Position numbers and translations under genes: made by a program. A stretch of 64,000 nucleotides of DNA from assembly GCF_011326735.1 (NCBI RefSeq), contig NZ_JAANCN010000004.1, forward strand, positions 124,001 through 188,000, in the 5' to 3' direction. This DNA is from Phycicoccus endophyticus (GTDB lineage Bacteria; Actinomycetota; Actinomycetes; Actinomycetales; Dermatophilaceae). This document shows, piece after piece, positions 11,193 to 19,702 of this stretch (position 1 is the first letter of the stretch; the number at the start of each line of letters is the position of its first letter). A model generated the notes under the pieces. It ran no database searches. It saw only the letters and a program-made list of their open reading frames with translations, and was not told where the DNA came from.

Positions 11193-12683
11193 ATGACCAA
11201 CCTCGCGACCAACCTCACGACGACCGCTGCCCGGATGCCCGATCAGGACGCGCTGCGGGTAAACGGGCAGGGGGTCACCTACGGGCAGCTGCACCAGATG
11301 GCCGCCCGGGTCGCGGGCGCGCTGCGAGCCCACGGGGTCGAGCCCGGGGACCGGGTGGCCGTCATCCTGCCCAACGTGCCGGCCTTCCCCGTCGTCTACT
11401 GGGGCGTCCTGCTCGCCGGCGGGATCGTCGTCCCGATGAACCCGCTGCTCAAGGCCGGCGAGATCGACTACTTCTTCACCGACTCCGGCGCGAAGATCGC
11501 GTTCGTGTGGCCCGACTTCGTCGCCGAGGCCACGAAGGGGGCCGAGAACAGCGGCACGCGCGTCGTGACGACGGGCGCCATGGGCCCCGAGGACTTCGAG
11601 GGCGGCGACGCCATCGCCGACCCGACGCCCCGCGAGGACGACGACACGGCGGTCATCCTCTACACCTCCGGAACGACCGGACGCCCCAAGGGCGCCGAGC
11701 TGACCCACCGCAACATCCACCTCAACGCCCACCGGTCCGCCGAGGTCATCCAGGAGATGACCTCCGACGACGTCGTCATGGGCTGCCTGCCGCTCTTCCA
11801 CGTGTTCGGGCTCACCGTCGGCCTCAACGCGGCCACCGTCGCCGGCGCGTCGCTCGCGCTCATCCCCCGCTTCGACCCCCAGGCGGCCATCGAGGTCATC
11901 GAGAAGGAGCGCGTGACGATCATGCAGGGGGTCCCGACGATGTACGCGGCGATCCTCAACCACCCCGGCTCGGACGGCATGGACGCCTCGAGCCTGCGGA
12001 CCTGTGCCTCGGGTGGCTCGGCGATGCCGCTCGAGGTGATGAAGGCGTTCGAGGAGAAGCTCGGCTGCATGATCCTCGAGGGTTACGGGCTGTCCGAGAC
12101 CTCTCCGGTCGCCTCCTTCAACATGCCCGACCGCGAGCGCAAGCCCGGCACCATCGGCGTGGCCATCCCCGGATGCGAGATGCGCTGCGTCGACCTCGAC
12201 GGCCAGGAGGTGCCCGTCGGCGAGGTCGGCGAGATCGCGATCCGCGGCGACAACGTCATGAAGGGCTACTGGAACAAGCCCGAGGCCACCGCGGAGGCCA
12301 TCCCGGACGGGTGGTTCCGTACCGGTGACCTCGCGACGATGGACGACGAGGGCTACTTCACGATCGTCGACCGCAAGAAGGACATGATCCTGCGCGGTGG
12401 GATGAACGTGTACCCCCGCGAGGTCGAGGAGGTCATCTACCAGCACCCCGACGTCCTCGAGGTCGCCGTCGTCGGGATGCCCGACGAGCTGCTCGGGGAG
12501 CAGGTCGCCGCCGCCGTCGCCCTGCGCGAGGGCTCACAGGCGACGCCGGAGGACATCATCGCCTTCACCAAGGAGCGGATCGCGGCCTACAAGTACCCCC
12601 GCCGGGTGTGGGTCGTCGAGGCGCTGCCCAAGGGCCCGACGGGCAAGATCCTCCGGCGCGAGGTCCGCGCCCCCTCCGCGTGA
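11193..12683 (+). CDS. Long-chain acyl-CoA synthetase (AMP-forming)
   Basis: This 496-aa member of the ANL superfamily activates a carboxylic acid to its acyl-AMP and then acyl-CoA. The P-loop is ILYTSGTTGRPKGAE, the A5 motif GYGLSETSP, the A8 hinge with YFTIVDRKKDMI, and the catalytic lysine near the end is in PKGPTGKILRRE. The ATG at 11193 has a good SD (AGGAG at 11183-11187). Substrate chain length cannot be read from sequence; it is FadD-like rather than acetyl-CoA synthetase-like. Its last bases overlap the start of the next gene (GTGA). Confidence 0.9.
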   Translation: MTNLATNLTTTAARMPDQDALRVNGQGVTYGQLHQMAARVAGALRAHGVEPGDRVAVILPNVPAFPVVYWGVLLAGGIVVPMNPLLKAGEIDYFFTDSGAKIAFVWPDFVAEATKGAENSGTRVVTTGAMGPEDFEGGDAIADPTPREDDDTAVILYTSGTTGRPKGAELTHRNIHLNAHRSAEVIQEMTSDDVVMGCLPLFHVFGLTVGLNAATVAGASLALIPRFDPQAAIEVIEKERVTIMQGVPTMYAAILNHPGSDGMDASSLRTCASGGSAMPLEVMKAFEEKLGCMILEGYGLSETSPVASFNMPDRERKPGTIGVAIPGCEMRCVDLDGQEVPVGEVGEIAIRGDNVMKGYWNKPEATAEAIPDGWFRTGDLATMDDEGYFTIVDRKKDMILRGGMNVYPREVEEVIYQHPDVLEVAVVGMPDELLGEQVAAAVALREGSQATPEDIIAFTKERIAAYKYPRRVWVVEALPKGPTGKILRREVRAPSA

Positions 12684-13279
12684 GCGCTGGCGGCGGGTCA
12701 CGCCGGCCCCCGGGCGCGGGCTCGCTCGCCGCGCACCGGCGGGTCGCCGAGCTGTGGCGGGCGGTGGGGCTCGGGTTCACCATGGTCTGGGCGGTGCTCC
12801 TCGCCCTCGTCGTCGTCTACTGGGTGCGGGTGACCTTCCTGCCCAGCCCCGAGGACGACCTGCCCGGCTCCCTCCGGCTGCTCCTCGCCCCCGCCGCTCT
12901 GGCCGCGGCCGTGTTCGTCCTGTGGACCCTCGTGTGCGGCTGGCGGCTGCTGCGGCGGCGGGCGAGCGGCTGGGACGCGGCCGTCGTCCTGGGCTCCTTC
13001 GCCATCGCCGGCGCGGTGTTCGCCTGGGCGCCCGGCCAGCTCGTCGACGGGCTCGAGAGTGCGCCGCGCACGGTCGCGGTGGGCCTCGTCGTCCTCGGTG
13101 GCGCGTCCGTGACGAGCGGGATGCTCGCGCAGCGGGCCTTCCGGCGCAGTGCGGTGGCACTCGAACCGGGCGAGGAGGAGGGCTACGTCGAGCTCGTCGC
13201 CGAGGACGACCCGACCGAGGAGTACGCCTACCCCGGCTCCGACGAGTCGCCGGCGCCGCCACCGGTGCGCGACTGGTGA
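12680..13279 (+). CDS. Four-helix membrane protein of unknown function
   Basis: The 199-aa protein starts with a GTG that overlaps the stop of the acyl-CoA ligase, so the two are likely co-translated. Four hydrophobic segments are visible: about 32-54 (TMVWAVLLALVVVYWV), 67-91 (LLLAPAALAAAVFVLWTLV), 103-120 (AAVVLGSFAIAGAVFAW) and 133-153 (TVAVGLVVLGGASVTSG). The cytoplasmic tail is acidic and proline-rich. I recognise no family. Its only functional clue is coupling to a fatty acyl-CoA ligase. Confidence 0.75.
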   Translation: MSAGGGSRRPPGAGSLAAHRRVAELWRAVGLGFTMVWAVLLALVVVYWVRVTFLPSPEDDLPGSLRLLLAPAALAAAVFVLWTLVCGWRLLRRRASGWDAAVVLGSFAIAGAVFAWAPGQLVDGLESAPRTVAVGLVVLGGASVTSGMLAQRAFRRSAVALEPGEEEGYVELVAEDDPTEEYAYPGSDESPAPPPVRDW

Positions 13280-13294
13280 GCCGGGCCGCCGACC

Positions 13295-14308
13295 TCAGCC
13301 CGCGAGGTCGTCCTCGAGGCGCCGCGCGGCCTCCACGACCGCCTGCTGGACCGCCACGGCCGTCGCCGCACTGCGACCGGCGAGACCGCATGCCGGGCTG
13401 AGGACGAGCCGTGGCACCTCGCCCGGTGCCACCCCGGCTCGCTCGAGCCCGTCGGTGAGGACCTCGCGGGCGCGCGCGCCGGAGGTCTCGCCGTCGGTGG
13501 CGACGACGCCCGCGACGACGCCGGTACCGGCCTCGAGGGTGGCGGCCACCGACTCCCACCGGGCGGGCGAGGCGTCGACGAGGTCGAGCGCGAGGTACCC
13601 GGCACCGGTCCCGCGCAGGAGCGGGAGGGGCGCCCTGGCGTGACAGCAGTGCACGACGGTCGGGCCGTCGTGCGCGGCGAGCAGCTCGCGCAGCCCACGG
13701 GCGACGTCCTGCGGGTCCACCGCGCGGACGCGCCCGTAGCCGGAGGCCGTCGGCAGCGCACCCTCGAGCACGGCGGTCACCGACGGCTCGTCGACCTGGA
13801 GGACGACCTCGGCGCCGGGCACGAGCCGGCGCACGTCCGCGACGTGGGCACCGATGCCCTCGGTGAGCGAGGCGAGCAGGTCAGCGCTCGCGCCGGGGTC
13901 GCTGACCACGCGCTCGCCGCGGGTCAGCCGCAGGGTCGCCGCGAGGGTCCACGGCCCGGCCACCTGGACCTTGAGCGGGCCGGAGTATCCGTCGTAGGCC
14001 TCGGCGAGCTCGTCGAGGTCCTCGCGCAGCAGCGAGGCGGTCCGGGCCGCGTCCCGCCCCGCCCGGTCCACGAGCCGCCAGCCGCTGGGCTGGAGGTCGA
14101 CGGGCAGGTCGACGAGCAGCCCGGCCGCGCGCCCGACGAGGTCGGCCCCCGGCCCCCGGCCCGGGGTCTCGGGGAGGTAGGGCAGGCCCCGCCCGTCGCC
14201 GTCGACGAGCAGGTCCCGGACCGCCCGGACCGCCTCGCGGGCACTCTCACCCGGCCACGAGCCGATGCCCGTCGCGACCGGCCGGGCCGGGGCCTCGGAG
14301 GAGGTCAC
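13295..14308 (-). CDS. MetE-like (cobalamin-independent methionine synthase, C-terminal domain) protein
   Basis: This 337-aa protein contains only the catalytic barrel of MetE and lacks the N-terminal half. Zinc-ligand candidates are the His-Cys pair in VVHCCHARAP and the later Cys in LSPACGLAGRS. The start motif GIGSWPG is family-typical. Single-domain core MetE proteins transfer methyl to homocysteine in some lineages from donors other than polyglutamyl methyl-THF, and the M. tuberculosis homologue near ligA and trmU (Rv3015c, from memory) is uncharacterised. The GTG at 14308 overlaps the stop of the upstream small ORF; a GTG at 14317 is an alternative. I am sure of the fold, not of the reaction. 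Confidence 0.75.
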   Translation of the reverse strand: MTSSEAPARPVATGIGSWPGESAREAVRAVRDLLVDGDGRGLPYLPETPGRGPGADLVGRAAGLLVDLPVDLQPSGWRLVDRAGRDAARTASLLREDLDELAEAYDGYSGPLKVQVAGPWTLAATLRLTRGERVVSDPGASADLLASLTEGIGAHVADVRRLVPGAEVVLQVDEPSVTAVLEGALPTASGYGRVRAVDPQDVARGLRELLAAHDGPTVVHCCHARAPLPLLRGTGAGYLALDLVDASPARWESVAATLEAGTGVVAGVVATDGETSGARAREVLTDGLERAGVAPGEVPRLVLSPACGLAGRSAATAVAVQQAVVEAARRLEDDLAG

Positions 14309-14457
14309 GACGTCCACCGGGCGCGCAGCGCGGCGCGCTCGCCCGTGCCGCGCTCGGGCGTGCGGGTGAGCCGCGCGACGGGTGGCGACGGGGGCGGTGT
14401 CTCGAGGGGCAGGTCGAGGTCACGGCGTTCGCAGCGCGGGCGCATCGTCAGGGACAC
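14305..14457 (-). CDS. Small basic ORF coupled to the MetE-like gene
   Basis: A 50-codon ORF runs from the GTG at 14457 to a TGA whose bases overlap the GTG of the MetE-like gene (GTGA, 14305-14308). It has a plausible SD (GAGAGGA) about 8 nt upstream. The product is Arg/Pro-rich, begins V(M)SLTMRPRCERRDLDLPLE and ends RARWTS. No domain is recognisable. The translational overlap and SD argue that it is real, but length and composition alone would not. Confidence 0.4.
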   Translation of the reverse strand: MSLTMRPRCERRDLDLPLETPPPSPPVARLTRTPERGTGERAALRARWTS

Positions 14458-14530
14458 CCGCACATCCTCTCGTGCGGTGACCGGCCCTGCGCCACCGGAC
14501 CACGACGGCCAGGACCGGTGGCCGGGGCGC

Positions 14531-15514
14531 TCAGAGCACGTCGTGCCCGGGGTGCGGCTCGGCCGGGACCGTTCCGAGGCGGCCGGCCTGGAAGTCCTCG
14601 AAGGCCTGGACGAGCTCGGCGCGGGTGTTCATGACGAACGGCCCGTAGGCCGCGACCGGCTCGCGGATGGGGCGGCCACCGAGGACGTAGAGGTCCAGGC
14701 TCGGGCTGCGGCTCTCCTGGCTGGCGTCGGCGCCGACCTCGACGACGTCACCGCCGCCGAGCACCGCGAGCTGGCCCATGCGCAGCGGCTGCCGGCCCGG
14801 CCCGACCGACCCGGTGCCGTTGAGGGCGTAGACGAGGGCGTTGTAGCCCGGCTCCCACGGCAGGCGCACCCGCGCGCCGGGGGCGACGGTGACGTGCAGG
14901 ACGGTGATCGGCGTGTGCGTGACCCCCGGACCCTCGTGGCCGTCGAGGGTCCCGGCGATGACGCGTACCAGCGCCCCGCCGTCCGGGCTGGACAGCAGTG
15001 CGACGTCACCACCGCGGATGTCCTGGTAGCGCGGGGGCGACATCTTCTGGGCGCGCGGGAGGTTGACCCACAGCTGCAGCCCGTGGAAGAGCCCCCCACT
15101 GACGACGAGCTCCTCGGGCGGGGTCTCGATGTGCAGCAGGCCGGAGCCGGCGGTCATCCACTGGGTGTCGCCGTTGGTGATGACCCCGCCGCCGCCGGTG
15201 CTGTCCCGGTGGACGAAGGTCCCGTCGATGATGTACGTGACGGTCTCGAACCCGCGGTGGGGGTGCCACGGGGTGCCCTTCGGCTCACCCGGCGCGTACT
15301 CGACCTCGCCCATCTGGTCCATGTGGATGAAGGGGTCCAGGGCCGCGAGGTCGACCCCGGCGAAGGCCCGGCGGACGGGGAAGCCCTCGCCCTCGAAGCC
15401 CGCGGGCGCGGTCGTCACCGAGTGGACGGGGCGGCTCACGGCCCCCGCAACGGGCTCGGCGACCCGGGGCAGGGCGAGGATGTTCTCGACGGTCACGGCA
15501 GGCACGGCGCTCAC
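14531..15514 (-). CDS. Pirin family bicupin protein
   Basis: The 327-aa pirin has the metal-binding residues His84 and His86 (HPHRGFETVTY) and His128 and Glu130 (GLLHIETPPEE) in the N-terminal cupin; the C-terminal cupin carries the PLPWEPGYNALVY-type strand. Pirins are Fe-dependent; some bacterial members oxidise quercetin, while others bind regulators or pyruvate dehydrogenase. The GTG at 15514 has an excellent SD (AAGGAG) 1 nt away. The upstream region contains a MarR-type palindrome (15561-15574), suggesting redox or electrophile control. The exact function is not predictable. Confidence 0.88.
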   Translation of the reverse strand: MSAVPAVTVENILALPRVAEPVAGAVSRPVHSVTTAPAGFEGEGFPVRRAFAGVDLAALDPFIHMDQMGEVEYAPGEPKGTPWHPHRGFETVTYIIDGTFVHRDSTGGGGVITNGDTQWMTAGSGLLHIETPPEELVVSGGLFHGLQLWVNLPRAQKMSPPRYQDIRGGDVALLSSPDGGALVRVIAGTLDGHEGPGVTHTPITVLHVTVAPGARVRLPWEPGYNALVYALNGTGSVGPGRQPLRMGQLAVLGGGDVVEVGADASQESRSPSLDLYVLGGRPIREPVAAYGPFVMNTRAELVQAFEDFQAGRLGTVPAEPHPGHDVL

Positions 15515-15560
15515 GCTCCTTGGGTGGTCGGCCTCGAGGCGGCCGCTGTGTCCAACACTA

Positions 15561-15574
15561 GTTGACGTTTCAAC
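15561..15574. promoter_or_regulatory. MarR-type operator upstream of pirin
   Basis: GTTGACGTTTCAAC has perfect 5-bp arms (GTTGA/TCAAC) around 4 bases and is extended by TA on one side. It closely resembles the binding site of the redox-sensing MarR protein RosR of Corynebacterium glutamicum (core GTTGA-N4-TCAAC). It overlaps the stop of the DksA-like gene and abuts a TAGTGT -10-like hexamer for pirin on the minus strand. Confidence 0.5.
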
Positions 15575-15959
15575 CATTCCCGAGCGAGGGTGCGTGCCGC
15601 ACGCACGTGCGGGCCGTCGGGCGAGCCTCGAGCCGCCCCTCGGCGATCGGCTCGCCACACACGGCGCAGCGCCCGTAGCTACCGTCGGCGACGCGGGCGA
15701 GGGCGGCGTCGACCTCGGCGAGGCGGTGCCTCGTCTCGGCCGCGAGCGCCTGGTGCTGCGAGCGCTCGAAGGCGATCGTCTGGCCCTCGGGGTCGTGCTC
15801 GTCGTCGGCGTTGGAGTCGCGCGAGGCCTCGAGGAGCCGCTCGAGGTCCTCCCCCATCGCCGCGAGCCGGGCCAGCACCTGCGCCCGCTCGGCGGCGAGG
15901 CGTGCGCGGGCCTGTGCCCCCGCCGTTCCGCTGCCGCCGTGCGCGCCGGGCTCGCTCAC
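15570..15959 (-). CDS. DksA/TraR-family zinc-finger protein
   Basis: This 129-aa protein has a coiled-coil-prone helical region (about 20-90, Ala/Arg/Glu-rich) followed by a DksA/TraR zinc finger ([11 protein letters not shown]...ARTCVRH). DksA-type proteins insert into the RNA polymerase secondary channel; actinobacterial members are often annotated as regulators without known targets. The fourth zinc ligand, usually Cys, is His here. The GTG start overlaps the mnmA stop (GTGA), so it is the last gene of an overlapping iscS-mnmA-dksA-like run. Confidence 0.85.
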   Translation of the reverse strand: MSEPGAHGGSGTAGAQARARLAAERAQVLARLAAMGEDLERLLEASRDSNADDEHDPEGQTIAFERSQHQALAAETRHRLAEVDAALARVADGSYGRCAVCGEPIAEGRLEARPTARTCVRHAPSLGNG

Positions 15960-17038
15960 GCCGCCCGCGAGGTGGCCGTGACCGTCGCCGACCCGACGAC
16001 CCGGGAGCCCTCGTAGAGCACGACCGACTGCCCCGGCGCCACCCCACGCACCCGGCGCCCGAGCCTGACCCGGACCACCTCCTCGGCGACCGTGGCGCTC
16101 GCGGGCACCTCCTCGCCGTGCGCCCGCACCTGGGCGCCGAGGACCACCTCGCCCCACGGCGGCGGGCCACACCAGCGCAGGTGGGCTCCCTCGAGCACGT
16201 CGACCCCGAGCAGGTCTGCCGTCCCGACGAGGACCCGCGCCCGCGGCGCGTCTACGCCGACGACGTAGCGGGGCTCACCGTCGAGGCGCGAGCGCTCGAG
16301 CCCGAGCCCGCGGCGCTGGCCCACGGTGAACCCGTGCACGCCCGCGTGCTCGCCGACGACCTTCCCGCTCACGGCGTCGACGAGCTCACCGGGGCGCTCC
16401 CCGAGACGCCTGGTGAGGAAGCCGCGGGTGTCGCCGTCGGCGACGAAGCAGATGTCGTGGCTGTCCGGCTTGCGGGCCACGGCGAACCCGCGCTCGGCGG
16501 CCTCCTGGCGCACCGCCGCCTTGAGCGACCCGCCGAGGGGGAAGAAGGCACGGGCGAGCTGGTCGGCGTCGAGCACGCCGAGGACGTAGGACTGGTCCTT
16601 GTCCGGGTCGACCGCCCGGTGCAGCTCTCGCCCGGACGGCCCCTCGAGGACCCGCGCGTAGTGACCGGTCGCGACACCGTCGAAGCCGAGGGCCAGCGCC
16701 TTGTCGAGCAGGGCGGCGAACTTGATCCGCTCGTTGCAGCGCAGGCACGGGTTGGGGGTGCGTCCGGCGGCGTACTCCTGGACGAAGTCCTCGACGACGT
16801 CCCGCTCGAAGCGCTCGGCGAGGTCCCACACGTAGAACGGGATGCCGAGCCGGTCCGCCACCCGCCGGGCGTCCCCGGCGTCCTCGAGGGTGCAGCACCC
16901 CCGGGCCGACTCGCGCAGCGTCGCGGCCGAGCGCGACAGGGCCAGGTGCACGCCGACGACGTCGTGGCCGGCGTCGAGCATCCGGGCCGCGGCGACCGCC
17001 GAGTCGACCCCGCCGGACATCGCGGCGACGACCCGCAT
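15956..17038 (-). CDS. mnmA: tRNA-specific 2-thiouridylase
   Basis: MnmA installs sulfur at C2 of U34 in tRNA for Lys, Glu and Gln using persulfide sulfur from a desulfurase relay. The PP-loop SGGVDS is at residues 8-13. The catalytic cysteines are in NPCLRCN and in the [10 protein letters not shown] segment. At 360 aa it has normal length. The ATG at 17038 overlaps the iscS stop (ATGA), coupling the sulfur donor to its acceptor. The far upstream in-frame region belongs to iscS and is not coding in this frame. Confidence 0.96.
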   Translation of the reverse strand: MRVVAAMSGGVDSAVAAARMLDAGHDVVGVHLALSRSAATLRESARGCCTLEDAGDARRVADRLGIPFYVWDLAERFERDVVEDFVQEYAAGRTPNPCLRCNERIKFAALLDKALALGFDGVATGHYARVLEGPSGRELHRAVDPDKDQSYVLGVLDADQLARAFFPLGGSLKAAVRQEAAERGFAVARKPDSHDICFVADGDTRGFLTRRLGERPGELVDAVSGKVVGEHAGVHGFTVGQRRGLGLERSRLDGEPRYVVGVDAPRARVLVGTADLLGVDVLEGAHLRWCGPPPWGEVVLGAQVRAHGEEVPASATVAEEVVRVRLGRRVRGVAPGQSVVLYEGSRVVGSATVTATSRAA

Positions 17039-18222
17039 CAGCGGCTCCCGCCCGCCTGGCGGGCACGCTCGACGACGCCCGGCAGGGCGGCGAGGACGGC
17101 GTCGACGTCGGCGTCGGTCGAGGTGTGCCCGAGGGAGAGCCGCAGCGCACCGCGCGCCTCGGCCTCGGAGTGGCCCATGGCGAGCAGCACGTGGCTGGGC
17201 TGGGGCACGCCCGCCTGGCAGGCCGAGCCGGTGCTGCACTCGACGCCGGCGGCGTCGAGCAGGTAGAGCAGCGAGTCGCCCTCGCAGCCGGGGACGACGA
17301 GGTGGGCGTTGCCCGGGAGGCGCTGCTCACCGTCGCCGGGGTGCCAGCAGCCGCCCACGGTGATGCCGAGACCGAGGCCGAGCGCCCCCTCGAGGAGCCG
17401 GTCGCGCAGCCCGAGGACGCGCTTGGCCTCGACGTCGCGCGCGGCGACCGTCTCCTCCAGGGCCACGGCGAAGGCGTGCACCGCCGGCACGTCGAGGGTG
17501 CCGCTGCGCACCTGGCGTTCCTGGCCGCCGCCGTGCAGCTGCGGCTCGAGCGCGGCGTCGCGGCGGGCGAGCAGCGCACCGACCCCGACCGGCCCGCCCA
17601 CCTTGTGCGCCGTGACGGTCATCAGGTCGGCGCCGGAGGCGTCGAAGCGCACCGGGAGGTGGGCGAGGCCCTGGACCGCGTCGGTGTGGAAGGGGACGCC
17701 GTGCTCGTGCGCGACCGCGGCGAGCTCGGCGACCGGCTGCACGGCGCCGACCTCGTTGTTGGCCCACATCACCGAGACGAGCGCGGTGCTCGCCCCGTGC
17801 TCGGCGAGGACCGCCCGCAGGTCGCCGGTGGCCACATGCCCGCAGCGGTCGGGCTCGAGCCAGGAGACCTGCGCCCCGCGGCTGCGCACGAGGTGCTCGA
17901 CGGAGTCGAGGACGGCGTGGTGCTCGACGCTGGAGCTGACCACCCGGGTGCGGGCGGGGTCGGCACCGCGGCGCGCCGCCCAGGTGCCCTTGACCGCGAG
18001 GTTGTCGGCCTCGGTGCCTCCGGAGGTGAAGACCACCTCGGAGGGCCGGCAGCCCAGCGCGGCGGCGATCCGCTCACGCGACTCCTCGACGGTCCGGCGC
18101 GCGGCGCGACCCGCGGTGTGCAGCGAGGAGGCGTTGCCCACGGACCCGGCGGACTCGACGAACGCCTCGATGGCGGCCGGCAGCATCGGCGTCGTCGCCG
18201 CGTGGTCGAGGTAGTGGGTCAC
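17038..18222 (-). CDS. iscS: Cysteine desulfurase
   Basis: This PLP enzyme converts cysteine to alanine and an enzyme persulfide. The N-terminal motif is [10 protein letters not shown]. The Schiff-base lysine is in [14 protein letters not shown] and the mobile-loop cysteine in [10 protein letters not shown]. At 394 aa it belongs to the NifS/IscS class. No iscU or suf genes lie next to it; its coupled partner is mnmA, so tRNA thiolation is the most likely role. The GTG at 18222 has TAGACT 8 nt upstream, indicating a leaderless transcript. Confidence 0.95.
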   Translation of the reverse strand: MTHYLDHAATTPMLPAAIEAFVESAGSVGNASSLHTAGRAARRTVEESRERIAAALGCRPSEVVFTSGGTEADNLAVKGTWAARRGADPARTRVVSSSVEHHAVLDSVEHLVRSRGAQVSWLEPDRCGHVATGDLRAVLAEHGASTALVSVMWANNEVGAVQPVAELAAVAHEHGVPFHTDAVQGLAHLPVRFDASGADLMTVTAHKVGGPVGVGALLARRDAALEPQLHGGGQERQVRSGTLDVPAVHAFAVALEETVAARDVEAKRVLGLRDRLLEGALGLGLGITVGGCWHPGDGEQRLPGNAHLVVPGCEGDSLLYLLDAAGVECSTGSACQAGVPQPSHVLLAMGHSEAEARGALRLSLGHTSTDADVDAVLAALPGVVERARQAGGSR

Positions 18223-18230
18223 GAACGTCG

Positions 18231-18236
18231 AGTCTA
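18231..18236 (-). promoter_or_regulatory. iscS-mnmA -10 element (leaderless)
   Basis: TAGACT on the minus strand lies 8 nt before the iscS GTG at 18222. Confidence 0.5.
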
Positions 18237-18268
18237 CGGTCGGGCGCCGACGCCACCGTGCCGCCGGC

Positions 18269-18682
18269 TCAGGCGGGGAAGAGGCAGAACGGGTGACCGG
18301 CGGGGTCGGCGAGCACGTAGAGCGGCTCGTCGGGGTCGTCGGTGCGGTCGAGCAGCAGCCGCGCGCCGAGGGTCTCGGCCCGGGCGCGCTGGCGCACGAG
18401 GTCGGCGGCGTCCTCGACGACGAGGTCGAGGTGCAGCTGCATCGGCACCTCGTGGTCGGGCCACGTCGTCGGGGTCAGCTCGGGTACCTGCTGGAAGGCG
18501 AGCCGGCGCGTGCCGTCGGCCTCGGTGAGGACGAGCCAGTCGGCGTCGTCGGGCTCGCCGCCGGCCGGTGGCGCGTCACCCTCGCGGTAGTGCAGCGCGA
18601 GCAGCTCGCGGTAGAACTCGGCGAGCGCCCGGACGTCGGTCGTGTCGAGCACCGTGTGCAGCAGCCGTGGCGAGGTCCCCAT
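18269..18682 (-). CDS. VOC-superfamily (glyoxalase/bleomycin-resistance-like) protein
   Basis: This 137-aa protein contains two beta-alpha-beta-beta-beta modules. It starts [22 protein letters not shown] and ends with the typical [16 protein letters not shown]. Proteins of this branch bind small molecules or act as metal-dependent lyases. Metal ligands are not obvious beyond His8 and His65, so binding rather than catalysis is possible. The ATG at 18682 is preceded by TACGGT with 6 nt spacing. The gene lies between iscS and the ETF genes with 46- and 37-bp gaps. Confidence 0.78.
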   Translation of the reverse strand: MGTSPRLLHTVLDTTDVRALAEFYRELLALHYREGDAPPAGGEPDDADWLVLTEADGTRRLAFQQVPELTPTTWPDHEVPMQLHLDLVVEDAADLVRQRARAETLGARLLLDRTDDPDEPLYVLADPAGHPFCLFPA

Positions 18683-18688
18683 CCACCG

Positions 18689-18694
18689 ACCGTA
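18689..18694 (-). promoter_or_regulatory. -10 element of the VOC gene (leaderless)
   Basis: TACGGT on the minus strand is 6 nt before the ATG at 18682. Confidence 0.5.
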
Positions 18695-18719
18695 ACGCCG
18701 GGCGGCGACGGGCGCAGGG

Positions 18720-19676
18720 TCAGCCCTTGCGCTTGCGCACCTCGGCCGTGGCCTGCGGGAGGACGGCGAACAGGTCGCCGACGACGCCGAAGTCGACGAG
18801 CTCGAAGATCGGCGCCTCCTCGTCCTTGTTCACGGCGACGATCGTCTTCGAGGTCTGCATACCCGCCCGGTGCTGGATGGCTCCCGAGATGCCGGCCGCG
18901 ACGTAGAGCTGCGGCGAGACCTGCTTGCCCGTCTGCCCGACCTGGTTGCTGTGCGGGTACCACCCGGCGTCGACGGCGGCACGGCTCGCGCCCACCGCTG
19001 CCCCGAGGGAGTCGGCGAACTCCTCGACCGGGCCGAAGTCCCCGCCCGTCCCGCGCCCGCCGGAGACGACGATCGCGGCCTCGGTGAGCTCCGGACGCCC
19101 GGTGGCCTTCTTCGGCTGGCTGTCGGTGACCCGGGCGGCCTTCGCGGCGTCGCTGACGGACACCTCGACCGGCTCGAGGGTGCCGTCGGCCGGCGCGGCC
19201 TCGATCGTGGCCGAGTTCGGCTTGACGCAGAGGATCGGGGTGCCGGTCGTCACCTTCGCGGTCACCGTGTACGAGCCGGCGAAGACCGACTGCGTGGTCT
19301 CCGGCCCGTCCTGGCCCGCGACGAGGTCGACGGCGTCGGTGATCAGCCCCGAGCCGGTCTTGACGGCCAGCCGGGCGGCGATCTCCTTCCCGGCGGCGTT
19401 GCTCGGGACGAGCACCGCGGCCGGCGAGGTGCGCTCGACGAGCTGGGCGAGGATCTCCGCCTGGGGCGCGACGAGGTAGGAGGCCGCCTCGGGGTCGTCG
19501 ACGACGTACACCGTGTGCGCGCCGTACTTGGCGTAGGTCTTCTGGGCGGCCTCCGCGCCGGGCCCGATGTGGACGGCGGACGGCTCGCCGACCCGCCGGG
19601 CGAGGGTCAGCAGCTCGGCGGTCGCCTTGCGCAGCCGGCCACCGGCGTGGTCGGCGAGGACGAGAACTTCGGCCAT
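18720..19676 (-). CDS. etfA: Electron transfer flavoprotein alpha subunit
   Basis: EtfA binds FAD and passes electrons from acyl-CoA and N-methyl-amine dehydrogenases to the quinone pool. The C-terminal FAD domain is clear: [20 protein letters not shown] (about 200-220), followed by [31 protein letters not shown]. The length of 318 aa is standard. It has a good SD (AGGAG) and follows etfB by 26 nt. Likely donors in this window include the acyl-CoA enzymes and the FAD/GcvT protein at 60585-62987. Confidence 0.95.
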   Translation of the reverse strand: MAEVLVLADHAGGRLRKATAELLTLARRVGEPSAVHIGPGAEAAQKTYAKYGAHTVYVVDDPEAASYLVAPQAEILAQLVERTSPAAVLVPSNAAGKEIAARLAVKTGSGLITDAVDLVAGQDGPETTQSVFAGSYTVTAKVTTGTPILCVKPNSATIEAAPADGTLEPVEVSVSDAAKAARVTDSQPKKATGRPELTEAAIVVSGGRGTGGDFGPVEEFADSLGAAVGASRAAVDAGWYPHSNQVGQTGKQVSPQLYVAAGISGAIQHRAGMQTSKTIVAVNKDEEAPIFELVDFGVVGDLFAVLPQATAEVRKRKG

Positions 19677-19702
19677 GGTCTGTGCTCCTGGGTGGTGGCG
19701 CG

